The position numbers were made by a program, and so were the translations under genes. A stretch of DNA of 32,263 bases from an uncultured Lachnospiraceae bacterium. Its GTDB lineage: Bacteria > Bacillota > Clostridia > Lachnospirales > Lachnospiraceae. The notes under the pieces were generated by a model. The model was given only the letters and a program-made list of their open reading frames with translations, searched no databases and was not told where the DNA came from. Position 1 is the first letter of the stretch, and each line of letters starts with the position of its first letter. Positions 15,914 to 23,504 of this stretch are shown in pieces. Location: assembly GCA_910578605.1 (NCBI GenBank), contig CAJTQG010000036.1, positions 1 through 32,263 of the forward strand. Direction: 5' to 3'.

Positions 15914-16645
15914 TTACTTATCTAGATATTCTAATATACCCTTTTTCAATGCCTGTGCTATCTTCTCCTGATATTCATCTGTCTTCAACTTCTCCGCTTC
16001 CCTCCAGTTTGAGAGAAATCCACATTCTACAATAACTGCCGGACATTGAACATGAAGCAGCATATAGTAGTTATTGTTGGATTTTGCCGTCCTATTATTG
16101 GATTGATCTACTTGCTTTATTAAGCTGTTCTGCAGAATTTCACCCAGTCTTTTCCCATCTTCTGATTTTTCATAATAAAATACTTGGGAGCCCTTAACAC
16201 TCTCACTCTGATAGCTGTTCTGATGAATACTAACCAACAAATCCGGATTGGCCTCATTGACTATAGCACACCGTTTCTTCATATCCGCAATCTTCTTATT
16301 TCTGTCCCCCTCATCATACAAGCCATTATCCTCATTTCTTGTCATAATAACTGTAATTTTCTCTTCCTGAAGCATAACCTTGAGCTTTTGTGCAATTGAC
16401 AGATTAATATCCTTCTCCAAAGCTCTGTTAATTGCTACCTTTCCCGGATCTACCCCACCATGTCCTGCATCAATCACCACTACCCTCTCACCTTTTCCTG
16501 ACTCCTTATTATCTACCATCTGGGGAGCATATCGTGCCATCATATACATAAAAAACAACATAATGCATGCTAGAAAAATCTCCCATCGTTTACTTTTGTT
16601 ATCCTCCTGAGTTGTATGTCCAAAGAATCTTTCCAAAATATTCAC
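15914..16645 (-). CDS. cwlD: N-acetylmuramoyl-L-alanine amidase, CwlD-like
   Basis: An Amidase_3 zinc enzyme that cuts the bond between muramic acid and L-alanine. 243 residues: a membrane anchor at about 22-40, then the catalytic domain with His62 (VVVIDAGHGG), Glu77 (LEKDINLS), His141 (VSIHQN) and Glu207 (VIVECGF). The size, single anchor and lack of extra binding domains fit CwlD, which makes muramic-delta-lactam in spore cortex with PdaA. A vegetative amidase is the alternative. The start is a GTG at 16645 preceded by AGAGGT. The next gene upstream encodes a GH18 protein, also often linked to spore cell wall. Confidence 0.75.
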   Translation of the reverse strand: MNILERFFGHTTQEDNKSKRWEIFLACIMLFFMYMMARYAPQMVDNKESGKGERVVVIDAGHGGVDPGKVAINRALEKDINLSIAQKLKVMLQEEKITVIMTRNEDNGLYDEGDRNKKIADMKKRCAIVNEANPDLLVSIHQNSYQSESVKGSQVFYYEKSEDGKRLGEILQNSLIKQVDQSNNRTAKSNNNYYMLLHVQCPAVIVECGFLSNWREAEKLKTDEYQEKIAQALKKGILEYLDK

Positions 16646-16696
16646 GATAACCTCTGATTTTTGTTTTTCTTTTATATCATCCTATTATCAAAAAAC

Positions 16697-16760
16697 CTAG
16701 GTTATGCTATAAAAAAGACCATACTTAATCTGTTGTTTTATCATCTTAAGTACAGCCTAG
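16697..16760. repeat. Nested inverted repeat between the GH18 and amidase genes
   Basis: Outer arms CTAGG (16697-16701) and CCTAG (16756-16760) enclose inner arms TACTTAA (16722-16728) and TTAAGTA (16746-16752). It lies within the 177-bp spacer upstream of the GTG of the amidase. Function unknown. Confidence 0.35.
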
Positions 16761-16786
16761 ATTTATTTATATTATTTTATTATTTT

Positions 16787-16821
16787 GCAGCGACGGTGCA
16801 AATGTGGCTTTGAACAGTTTC
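16787..16821. repeat. REP-like element behind the GH18 gene
   Basis: GCAGCGACGGTGCAAATG followed by TGGCTTTGAACAGTTTC. It matches the copies at 3305-3341 and 31645-31679 over most of its length. It begins one base after the GH18 stop codon (TAA, 16823-16825). Confidence 0.6.
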
Positions 16822-16822
16822 A

Positions 16823-18571
16823 TTATTTTAAATATTTTTTTATAGTATTCCAAATCTTACTGTCTTCCAAACCAAGACGCCAGCCAGACACACCAGCCAA
16901 GTCATGTTCACGAATCAATTTTAATTTCTCCTCAATGGAGCGAACATCCTCCAGCCAAACCATATAAGTGGAATTTTCCTTTTCCCATGAAGCAAAATAC
17001 TGTCCAAGTTCTTCATTCCACGCCTTCTCGGCTTGATTTTCCTCAATCTCCTGTGCTGCACCGTTCATTCCTAACGCCTGACTCTCCAAGCTATATCTGT
17101 TGCCTTTATTTTCATATATCTTGCTATCAGAATCTGCATATTCCTCCGGTGTCTCCTTCCATACTCTTGTAAAGAAAGGCACTGCCATAATGACCTTCTG
17201 TGCAGATACCTCCTTCAAGGTATCCGTTATTCCTTCCTTCACAAAAGGAAGGGATGCCACAGAGCCCGCCTCCTCACTTTGAGAATGGTGTTCGTCATAA
17301 CACATCACCACAACATAATCTGCTATTATTCCCTGCTCTGTTCTATTGTAGTGCATGTTATATTCCTTTGGTATATAATTATCAATGGAAAGAACCGTTC
17401 CGTTTTTTCTACACTCAATAGACAATTCTCTTAAAAACTGCAGATAATTTTCTGCGTTTTCCTTAGTGATATATTCTAAATCTACATTAATACCGTCTAA
17501 ATTGTACTCTTCCACCGCATTCATTAAATTCTTCACAATTTTCTGACGTGAGGATGTCTTCGCTAATACAACGGAATCGTCAGATTCTGCCGCCTGATCA
17601 TCCAGCATCGCCCACACCTCATATCCCAGCTTATGAGCAAGCTTTACATATGAGGCACTGCCAATATCACTGATATTTCCTTTATTGTCTGACAAGCGGA
17701 ACCATGTTGGTGAGAGAACAGTAATTCCCTCTGTATCTGTAATCATCCCAGCCATATTATCATTGGCAGCCCCATTCTCCATCTGATGCCAAACCATATT
17801 AATTTTTTCATTCTTTTTTATACTTGTATAAACTGGTTCCTCAAAATCCGATTGAAGAGTCTCCTCCTCCTCTTTGCCTAAAAATTTATTCTGCACATAA
17901 CCAATTAAGCCATCCTCACTGATTACTTTTGTCCACTTATCCTTTTTCTCAATCACTCTCAGCTTTGCTGATTCCTGGGCATTTACCATCACAGGACTTT
18001 TTATATTAGGCTCCACCCGCACTGCTGCCTCTTCCTTTGCTGTACAAGTCAGTACCTTTCCCCACTGATAGGTAATACATACTCTGGCTGGATCCTGATA
18101 GAACTCATACTCCAATGCTGTATATTGTTTTACAAACTCAAGAGCTACATATGCCGTCGTTATAGTGTCCTGTGATACCAGCTTAACAATCTCATAGTCT
18201 GTCTTATGTTTTTTCTTGTTTACTTTATATTCTTTTTTACCTGCCTCACATCGAATCAAACTTTCCGGTGTGGTATATAACAGCAGCTCTTCCTGAAAAT
18301 CAAAATAAAAACGATGATTAAAAGTATCTTTAATCATGTTAAATTCCAAATAAATGACACCGTCTTCCACTATTGCTTTCATATCACTTCTTGTATCCTG
18401 AAGAATAATTGCTGCCATATTGGAATCTGCTTCCACTTCGTATTCCTTATACAAATCTGCGGTTTTCTTCGTGGGCGTATATTTGTCCGCAATGCGCCCA
18501 ATCACTGTAGCTGCCACCACAATCAACAACAATATCACCACTACCAGGACTGGCTGCCAATTTTTTTTCAT
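16823..18571 (-). CDS. Membrane-anchored GH18 family glycosidase with SH3-like domain
   Basis: 582 residues. An N-terminal hydrophobic anchor spans about 8-25. A beta-rich region (about 50-165) resembles copper-amine-oxidase-like/stalk repeats. An SH3b-like domain lies around 175-232 (AAVRVEPNIKSPV...GLIGYVQNKFLG). The GH18 barrel takes up the rest. The catalytic signature LDGINVDLE is intact, with Asp359, Asp364 and the acid Glu366. Relatives act on peptidoglycan, for example in spore cortex lysis (SleL/YaaH type), and this combination with a CwlD-like gene next door supports a cell-wall role over chitin use. GGAAGGTG precedes the ATG. Confidence 0.85.
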   Translation of the reverse strand: MKKNWQPVLVVVILLLIVVAATVIGRIADKYTPTKKTADLYKEYEVEADSNMAAIILQDTRSDMKAIVEDGVIYLEFNMIKDTFNHRFYFDFQEELLLYTTPESLIRCEAGKKEYKVNKKKHKTDYEIVKLVSQDTITTAYVALEFVKQYTALEYEFYQDPARVCITYQWGKVLTCTAKEEAAVRVEPNIKSPVMVNAQESAKLRVIEKKDKWTKVISEDGLIGYVQNKFLGKEEEETLQSDFEEPVYTSIKKNEKINMVWHQMENGAANDNMAGMITDTEGITVLSPTWFRLSDNKGNISDIGSASYVKLAHKLGYEVWAMLDDQAAESDDSVVLAKTSSRQKIVKNLMNAVEEYNLDGINVDLEYITKENAENYLQFLRELSIECRKNGTVLSIDNYIPKEYNMHYNRTEQGIIADYVVVMCYDEHHSQSEEAGSVASLPFVKEGITDTLKEVSAQKVIMAVPFFTRVWKETPEEYADSDSKIYENKGNRYSLESQALGMNGAAQEIEENQAEKAWNEELGQYFASWEKENSTYMVWLEDVRSIEEKLKLIREHDLAGVSGWRLGLEDSKIWNTIKKYLK

Positions 18572-18709
18572 ACTTGCACCTTCCCTTTTCGTCTTATTTT
18601 TGCTTATAATATATCTATAATATCCTTAATTAAAATACATACAAAATAATGATAGCATTATATGAAAAAAAAGTCACCATAATTCGACATTTTTCTGTAG
18701 GAATTTTTC

Positions 18710-18736
18710 TCCCCCTGATTTTCCCAACCAGGGGGA
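18710..18736. repeat. GC-rich hairpin
   Basis: A perfect 8-bp stem TCCCCCTG/CAGGGGGA with an 11-base loop in otherwise AT-rich DNA. Neither strand has a T run directly after it, so it is not a standard intrinsic terminator, but it could end or protect a minus-strand transcript. Confidence 0.5.
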
Positions 18737-18826
18737 AATGGTGTTTTAAAATTTCTTTGCCTTCAGCCATGCCAACCATTGTGATATATGAAAACGCATA
18801 AAGCTGTCCAAAAAGAATGACTGTTA

Positions 18827-18940
18827 TTATTTTGAAAAAATTGTAAGAATCTTAAGAGATATGATAGCAAATATAACACACATCATAAAGACAATGATGA
18901 GATGACAAGAAAACGCCTGTTTCGTTCTATTCTCCCCCAT
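18827..18940 (-). CDS. Possible small membrane protein (37 residues)
   Basis: ATG at 18940, then MGENRTKQAF and a strongly hydrophobic stretch (residues ~14-36), ending at two consecutive TAA codons (18824-18829). A good minus-strand promoter is about 80-100 bp upstream, but no ribosome site is close to the ATG. After the two stops the same frame stays open for 25 residues ending WLAWLKAKKF and TAA, just before the GC hairpin. I do not recognise either part. It may be a small protein, an RNA, or a decayed gene. Confidence 0.2.
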   Translation of the reverse strand: MGENRTKQAFSCHLIIVFMMCVIFAIISLKILTIFSK

Positions 18941-19019
18941 ATTTTATTCTACTCAATTTCCCTAAATTATATAGTCTATACTACGCCCCTCCTTTTCTCC
19001 CAGTCATTCTTTACGCAAC

Positions 19020-19047
19020 AGTATACACTATTTTTTGACAATTTCAA
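19020..19047 (-). promoter_or_regulatory. Candidate minus-strand promoter in the intergenic region
   Basis: TTGAAA (19042-19047) and TATACT (19020-19025) on the minus strand are spaced 16 bp. A transcript starting near 19013 would reach the GC hairpin at 18710-18736 after about 300 nt and could continue into the GH18 gene. Confidence 0.45.
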
Positions 19048-19142
19048 CCACCCCTTTAAAGAATTTATAAAACTTAATAATTTTCATAAAAATTTAATAA
19101 ATTTATATCTATGCTGTTCACAGAAAATTTGATATAATTACC

Positions 19143-19172
19143 TTTACACAACCAAGAAAAATGGTTTATACT
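19143..19172 (+). promoter_or_regulatory. Candidate promoter of mecA
   Basis: TTTACA (19143-19148) and TATACT (19167-19172) are spaced 18 bp. This leaves a ~160-nt leader before the mecA start. A further TATAAT at 19133-19138 lacks a good -35. Confidence 0.4.
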
Positions 19173-19338
19173 AATGATGTATATATAATAATTGCTGCCG
19201 TATAAAATCTTTTAAACTGGCAAACTAAGGGAAGGACAAATTTTAAAAGATTTCAGCATATGGAATGAAAAAATTCAAAATCAATATGTAAGACTGCAGC
19301 ATTCCTCAAAAGTGAACACTTTAGAAAGGAGGAAATTT

Positions 19339-20139
19339 ATGAAAATTGAAAAAATCAATGAAAATCAAATAAAATGTACTTTAAATAAATCTGATTTAGC
19401 CTCCAGACAAATTAAAATAAGCGAGCTTGCCTATGGCAGTGAAAAAGCGAAGGACTTGTTCCGCGATATGATGCAGCAGGCCTCCTATGAGTTGGGATTT
19501 GAGGCAGAGGATATCCCTCTTATGATTGAAGCCATTCCCATTTCCTCAGATTGCATTATTTTAGTTATCACAAAAGTGGAGGATCCTGATGAGCTGGACA
19601 CCCGCTTTTCCAAATTTGCTCCTATGGAAGAGGAGTTTGAATATGAGGATGAGTATTTGCCTGAATCTTCACAAACAAAAGCCGATTCTGTGTTGGATCT
19701 ATTCCGAGCAATAGAATCACAGCCTAGTATAGCGGATACTTCCGATTTTGTACCACTAAGTGAAAATCTTAGCGAACATCCAAATGCTCCCCGTTCCTCT
19801 GAGAACAAAAAGAGTCATGGGCCCTCTTCCGGAAAAGAAACAGCTGATTTATGCTTTATTTATTCATTTCAAAATTTAGATGATGTTTTCGATGCGGCAA
19901 ATGTACTGTTTGAGATTTACCATGGCGAAAATTCACTTTATAAGAACCCTGTATCCAACCAATTTTATTTGGTTCTTCATAAAAATACAATGTCAGCCGC
20001 CGCCTTTAATCGAGTTTGCAACATACTATCTGAATATGGACAAAAGGAAAATATAAACAAGACAGGCGATTCCTATTTTCGGGAGCATTACAAAAGCATT
20101 ATACACAAACATGCATTGCAGACACTATCTAGCATATAA
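19339..20139 (+). CDS. mecA: MecA-family adaptor protein for ClpC
   Basis: MecA binds substrates (ComK in Bacillus) and assembles ClpC into an active ClpCP protease. 266 residues. The N-terminal substrate-binding domain begins MKIEKINENQIKCTL, and the family shows IEAIPISSDCIILVITKVEDPDELDTRFSKFAP. An acidic, poorly conserved linker (about 100-170) follows. The C-terminal ClpC-binding domain has CFIYSFQNLDDVFDAANVL, YLVLHK and LSEYGQ. AAAGGAGG lies 5 bases before the ATG at 19339; an upstream in-frame start would translate the ribosome site. It is the first gene of a plus-strand group inside a mostly minus-strand region. Confidence 0.9.
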   Translation: MKIEKINENQIKCTLNKSDLASRQIKISELAYGSEKAKDLFRDMMQQASYELGFEAEDIPLMIEAIPISSDCIILVITKVEDPDELDTRFSKFAPMEEEFEYEDEYLPESSQTKADSVLDLFRAIESQPSIADTSDFVPLSENLSEHPNAPRSSENKKSHGPSSGKETADLCFIYSFQNLDDVFDAANVLFEIYHGENSLYKNPVSNQFYLVLHKNTMSAAAFNRVCNILSEYGQKENINKTGDSYFREHYKSIIHKHALQTLSSI

Positions 20140-20203
20140 GAATTTAGGGGCTTCTTGTTCCTAAATCCAAATATAATACCATAGAGTACAAGGAGGTCAT
20201 ATA

Positions 20204-20416
20204 ATGACACAGATTTCTAAAGACATGATTATCGCAGATATTTTACAGGTTGACCCTGCTTTAGCGCCTATTCTTATGGCATCAGGCATGCATTGTATTG
20301 GATGCCCATCTGCCCAGGGAGAGACATTAGAGGAAGCTGCCCTAGTTCATGGAATTGATGTAGATGCGTTGGCAGAACAATGCAATACTTTTTTGACAAA
20401 CAAAAAAGATGATTAA
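20204..20416 (+). CDS. DUF1858 domain protein (hybrid-cluster-protein-associated redox disulfide domain)
   Basis: A 70-residue protein made of a single DUF1858 domain. The family signature GMHCIGCPSAQGETLEEAA is present, with the CxxC pair at Cys31 and Cys34. Such domains are found alone or attached to redox enzymes, and a disulfide or metal-related role is inferred rather than shown. AAGGAGG precedes the ATG at 20204. It lies between mecA and a ferredoxin on the same strand. Confidence 0.9.
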   Translation: MTQISKDMIIADILQVDPALAPILMASGMHCIGCPSAQGETLEEAALVHGIDVDALAEQCNTFLTNKKDD

Positions 20417-20430
20417 ACAAGTATTACCAC

Positions 20431-20459
20431 TTGTCATATTGTCTGTTTTGTAATAAAAT
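20431..20459 (+). promoter_or_regulatory. Promoter of the ferredoxin gene
   Basis: TTGTCA (20431-20436) and TAAAAT (20454-20459) are spaced 17 bp. The ferredoxin start codon is 30 bp downstream. Confidence 0.55.
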
Positions 20460-20489
20460 AGTTACGAATCGAAAAAGGAGGATATTAGT

Positions 20490-20660
20490 ATGGCACATGT
20501 TATTTCAGATGTATGTGTAAGCTGTGGCGCTTGTGCAGGTTCTTGTCCTGTAGGTGCTATTTCTGCTGGGGATTCCCAATATGAAATCGATGCAGATACA
20601 TGTATCGATTGTGGAGCTTGTGAGGGTGCTTGCCCAACAGGAGCTATCTCTGCACAGTAG
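20490..20660 (+). CDS. Clostridial-type 2[4Fe-4S] ferredoxin
   Basis: A 56-residue low-potential electron carrier. Two CxxCxxCxxxCP cluster motifs are complete: CVSCGACAGSCP and CIDCGACEGACP, each followed by xGAIS. The size and internal symmetry are those of the classic clostridial ferredoxin used with hydrogenase and pyruvate:ferredoxin oxidoreductase. AAGGAGG sits 8 bases before the ATG at 20490. It has its own promoter. Confidence 0.96.
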   Translation: MAHVISDVCVSCGACAGSCPVGAISAGDSQYEIDADTCIDCGACEGACPTGAISAQ

Positions 20661-20665
20661 TTCAA

Positions 20666-20696
20666 ATAATAACAACAGTTATTCTGCTGTTATTAT
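20666..20696 (+). terminator. Weak hairpin after the ferredoxin
   Basis: A ~13-bp stem with one A-C mismatch (20666-20678 with 20684-20696). No long T run follows. A second small hairpin, AAATCC/GGATTT (20705-20722) ending in four T, comes next, and the strong terminator at 20750-20793 follows. Confidence 0.4.
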
Positions 20697-20749
20697 ATTA
20701 TAAGAAATCCCCTAGAGGATTTTAAAATATAGGATGTATTTTCCTATAC

Positions 20750-20793
20750 AAAAAATATAGACCTTGTGATTATTCACCAGGTCTATATTTTTT
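20750..20793. terminator. Bidirectional terminator between ferredoxin and merR-type gene
   Basis: A perfect 15-bp stem with A-rich 5' and T-rich 3' sides on both strands (20750-20764 with 20779-20793) and a 14-base loop. The right arm lies inside the last codons of the minus-strand MerR-type gene and the loop contains its stop codon, so one structure serves both convergent genes. Confidence 0.85.
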
Positions 20794-21465
20794 AAACAAG
20801 AATCCCTTTCTTTCCTTTGTAGCTGCAACTTCTTTTCTCTCTTTTTGATAGGAACGAATGGTCTCATCTAGTTTTTTGAATCTCTCTTCCTCTTTTTCCT
20901 GATTCATTCTCATCAAATAATCCATCTCTTTTATAACACTGTCACTAACTCTCTCCCCAAGCTCCTTGCTCAATGCGGGATTATTCTCACGCAGCGCCTG
21001 GGAGACAATATTGCCGATAATAGCCTGAAACTGTTCCATCTTTGTCATAGGCTGTTGGTGCATATCAGCCTTTAAATTTGTCAATACATTATCCTTTTCC
21101 TTCAATTCCGTATTTTCTATGCTACCACTTTTTTCCATATCATCCTCCTGACACACTGTCATATCCAAATCATTTTCCACTTGTACGGGACTATATGTAG
21201 AATGCTCCACAAGCATTTCCAAATTTAACCGTTCCCCCTCTAGCATCTCCGGAACCAACATTTTGATAGCTTTTAGCTGAAATCCATTTTCCTTTAATTC
21301 CTTAACATTTTTCAACAAATTTATATGTTTTTGTGTGTAATATCGATGTCCCATTTCATTTCTGGGAATTTCAACCCCTAATTCATCTTCCCAATATCGA
21401 AGCACATGTGATTCTACATCCACCAGCTTTGATGCATCAGAAATCATATATCTTTTTTCGTTCAT
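20770..21465 (-). CDS. MerR-family transcriptional regulator with C-terminal coiled coil
   Basis: 231 residues. The N-terminal winged helix-turn-helix of MerR type (about 5-75) contains ISDASKLVDVESHVLRYWEDEL and the RYYTQKHINLLKNVKEL wing. A charged, predicted coiled-coil region follows (about 100-215), with no obvious metal or drug-binding domain. The basic tail is KKYRPGE. This architecture resembles RacA-like DNA-binding proteins and clostridial regulators of unknown target. AGGAGGGAG precedes the ATG. A terminator hairpin lies between its likely promoter and the start codon. Confidence 0.85.
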   Translation of the reverse strand: MNEKRYMISDASKLVDVESHVLRYWEDELGVEIPRNEMGHRYYTQKHINLLKNVKELKENGFQLKAIKMLVPEMLEGERLNLEMLVEHSTYSPVQVENDLDMTVCQEDDMEKSGSIENTELKEKDNVLTNLKADMHQQPMTKMEQFQAIIGNIVSQALRENNPALSKELGERVSDSVIKEMDYLMRMNQEKEEERFKKLDETIRSYQKERKEVAATKERKGFLFKKYRPGE

Positions 21466-21503
21466 TTAAAACTCCCTCCTGTATCATTGGGTAACATTGA
21501 AGC

Positions 21504-21539
21504 AAAAAACGAAGGATAAAAACTATTTATCCTTCGTTT
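21504..21539 (-). terminator. Intrinsic terminator, possibly a leader attenuator of the MerR-type gene
   Basis: A perfect 14-bp stem (AAACGAAGGATAAA at 21507-21520 with its complement at 21526-21539) and a five-base loop. On the minus strand it is followed by six T. It lies after dnaB and before the MerR-type gene. Confidence 0.8.
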
Positions 21540-21550
21540 CGCATTACCAT

Positions 21551-21581
21551 ATTATAATATCACATCATATTACATTTTCAA
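21551..21581 (-). promoter_or_regulatory. Candidate promoter between dnaB and the MerR-type gene
   Basis: TTGAAA (21576-21581) with TATTAT 16 bp away (21554-21559) or TATAAT 19 bp away (21551-21556) on the minus strand. It lies upstream of the terminator at 21504-21539. Confidence 0.4.
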
Positions 21582-21603
21582 TGGGCTTTTCCCATTTTTT
21601 TTT
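21580..21603 (+). terminator. Plus-strand intrinsic terminator at the 3' end of dnaB
   Basis: Stem AATGGG/CCCATT with a five-base loop, directly followed by nine T on the plus strand. It would stop transcription entering dnaB from the antisense side. On the minus strand it is a plain hairpin just after the dnaB stop. Confidence 0.5.
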
Positions 21604-22936
21604 ACTTTTGCCTTTCCATATTGGCGAATTTTGTATAATTAGGTAACCACAGTAATTCCACCGTTCCAATAGGACCATTTCTCTGCTTTGCAATGATTAC
21701 CTCCGCCACATTGGGCCTGTCAGTATCCTTATTATAATAATCATCTCGATACAAAAACATAATCACATCGGCATCCTGCTCTATAGCGCCAGATTCACGC
21801 AAGTCGGACATCATTGGCCTGTGATCCGGCCTCTGCTCCACCGCACGGCTTAACTGGGACAACGCCACTACCGGCACATTTAATTCCCTGGCCAAAGCCT
21901 TAAGGGAACGGGAAATCTCAGAGATTTCCTGTTGGCGGCTCTCACTCCTTCCACCTGCTGTCATCAACTGAAGATAATCAATAATAATAATTCCCAAGTT
22001 ATGCTCTAGCTTAAACTTTCTGCATTTTGAGCGGAGCTCTGATATAGAAATGCCAGGGGTATCATCAATAATCAAGTGAGAATTCCCGATAATATCCGCA
22101 CTTTCAATAAGCTGCTCCCACTCATTATCGTCAAGATTGCCTGTTCTAATATTCTGAGAATTCACCCTGGACTCCAAGGAAAGTAAACGGTTGACCAGCT
22201 GCTCCTTTGACATTTCCAAACTAAAAACAGCTACCGTTATATTTTTGCGAAAAGCCATATATTCCGCAACATTCAGAACAAAGGCGGTCTTTCCCATTGA
22301 CGGTCTGGCAGCAATGAGCACCAAATCTGAAGGCTGCATCCCCGATGTCTTATAATCTAAGTCCACAAATCCAGTGGGAAGCCCTGTAACGGAACCAGAA
22401 GACTTAGATGCCAGCTCAATTTTATCTAAGGCTTGGATTACCACCTGGGAAATCGGTACGAAATCCCCTCCCATCCTGCTCTGAAGAAGGCGAAAGATTT
22501 TTTTCTCCGTATCATCCATAATGTCCTCCACAGAGTCATTTGCCATATAACACTGACTTGCAATCTCTTCATTCACCTTGATAATCTGGCGGAGCATAGA
22601 TTTTTCCTTCACAATATTGGCGTAGGATTTAATATTGGCCGAGGTGGGGACAGAATCTACCAGCTGTCTGGCAAATTCCAACCCTGCCAGCTCCTGGGGA
22701 ACATTTTTTTCCCGCAGCTTATCCTGCAATGTAACCAAATCAACCGGCTTACCGGATTGATATAATTCTATCATACACTCAAATAATATTTTGTACTGCT
22801 TCCCATAAAAATCATCAGGAGTCAACATCTCATTGGCAGTGACAATGGCATCTGCGTCCATGAGCATAGAGCCAATCACAGACTGTTCTGCTTCTACACT
22901 GTGAGGCAGCACCCGCTTTATAACTGCTTCTTCCAT
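21602..22936 (-). CDS. dnaB: Replicative DNA helicase DnaB
   Basis: The ring helicase that unwinds DNA at the replication fork (DnaC in Bacillus naming). About 444 residues. The N-terminal primase-interaction domain starts at LPHSVEAEQSVIGSMLMD. The RecA-like domain has Walker A ARPSMGKTAF, the segment FSLEMSKEQLVNRLL, Walker B IIIIDYLQLM and the arginine-finger region LSQLSRAVEQRPDHRPMMSDLRESGAIEQDADV. The ATG at 22936 is chosen because the conserved family start is MxEAxIKRV and GGAAGGAG lies upstream; an ATG at 22957 adds seven residues. It is the third gene of a gdpP-rplI-dnaB unit. Confidence 0.97.
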   Translation of the reverse strand: MEEAVIKRVLPHSVEAEQSVIGSMLMDADAIVTANEMLTPDDFYGKQYKILFECMIELYQSGKPVDLVTLQDKLREKNVPQELAGLEFARQLVDSVPTSANIKSYANIVKEKSMLRQIIKVNEEIASQCYMANDSVEDIMDDTEKKIFRLLQSRMGGDFVPISQVVIQALDKIELASKSSGSVTGLPTGFVDLDYKTSGMQPSDLVLIAARPSMGKTAFVLNVAEYMAFRKNITVAVFSLEMSKEQLVNRLLSLESRVNSQNIRTGNLDDNEWEQLIESADIIGNSHLIIDDTPGISISELRSKCRKFKLEHNLGIIIIDYLQLMTAGGRSESRQQEISEISRSLKALARELNVPVVALSQLSRAVEQRPDHRPMMSDLRESGAIEQDADVIMFLYRDDYYNKDTDRPNVAEVIIAKQRNGPIGTVELLWLPNYTKFANMERQK

Positions 22937-23057
22937 TGTTCCATCCGCTCCTTCCATCTTTCCTGTATCTCTCCTGTCATATCACCCTGCAATCCATGTG
23001 ATTTTTATTATATCATTCTCATCTTATATCAACATATTCCTGCAGCTGGCTTGTACA

Positions 23058-23504
23058 TCATACTTCCATTACCTTTACAGCCAGTTGGCCTACCACTTCT
23101 TTGTGCAGTTTAATTTTTATTATGTGTGTTCCCAATGTCTTAATCGGCTCATCTAATATCATTTTTTTCTTATCTATCTGAAATCCTAACTGTTCTGTTA
23201 CCGCCTTTGCAATCTCTTTTGTGGAGATAGAGCCAAACAACTTGCCGCCCTCCCCTGTTTTCATCTGCAGAGTAACGGATTTGTCCTTTAGCTGGTCAGC
23301 AAATTCTTTTGCTTGCTCCAATTTTTCTTTTGCAATTTTTACTTCATTGGCCTTCTGTAATTTTAAATCATTTAGATTTTTGTTTGTTGCCTCAAGTCCA
23401 AATTTTTTTGGAATCACATAGTTTCTGGCATACCCATCGTTAATTTCTACAATATCTCCCTTTTTCCCTAGTGACTTTACATCCTGAATTAAAATTACTT
23501 TCAT
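23058..23504 (-). CDS. rplI: 50S ribosomal protein L9
   Basis: Binds 23S rRNA domain V near the L1 stalk. 148 residues, normal length. The N-terminal domain begins MKVILIQDVKSLGKKGDIVEIN with DGYARNYVIPK. A long connecting helix (about 42-75) links to the C-terminal domain with GKLFGSISTKEIA. The ATG overlaps the gdpP stop codon (TAATG), and a strong GGAGGAAGGAG lies upstream, so translation is coupled to gdpP. Confidence 0.98.
   Translation of the reverse strand: MKVILIQDVKSLGKKGDIVEINDGYARNYVIPKKFGLEATNKNLNDLKLQKANEVKIAKEKLEQAKEFADQLKDKSVTLQMKTGEGGKLFGSISTKEIAKAVTEQLGFQIDKKKMILDEPIKTLGTHIIKIKLHKEVVGQLAVKVMEV

Larger units (their letters stand above)
18572..19338. other. Long AT-rich intergenic region between GH18 and mecA
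   Basis: About 770 bp with no convincing protein gene. It contains a GC hairpin (18710-18736), a minus-strand promoter (19020-19047), a possible 37-residue minus-strand reading frame (18827-18940), and the likely plus-strand mecA promoter (19143-19172). A 76-residue plus-strand frame at 18902-19132 has no ribosome site and is probably chance. Confidence 0.6.

Noticed and set aside
18710..18736. GC hairpin as an intrinsic terminator
   Set aside because: Neither strand has a T run directly after the stem; only listed as a hairpin.
18902..19132. 76-residue plus-strand frame in the mecA upstream gap
   Set aside because: No ribosome site, AT-driven composition (Phe, Ile, Leu, Asn), and a minus-strand promoter lies inside it.
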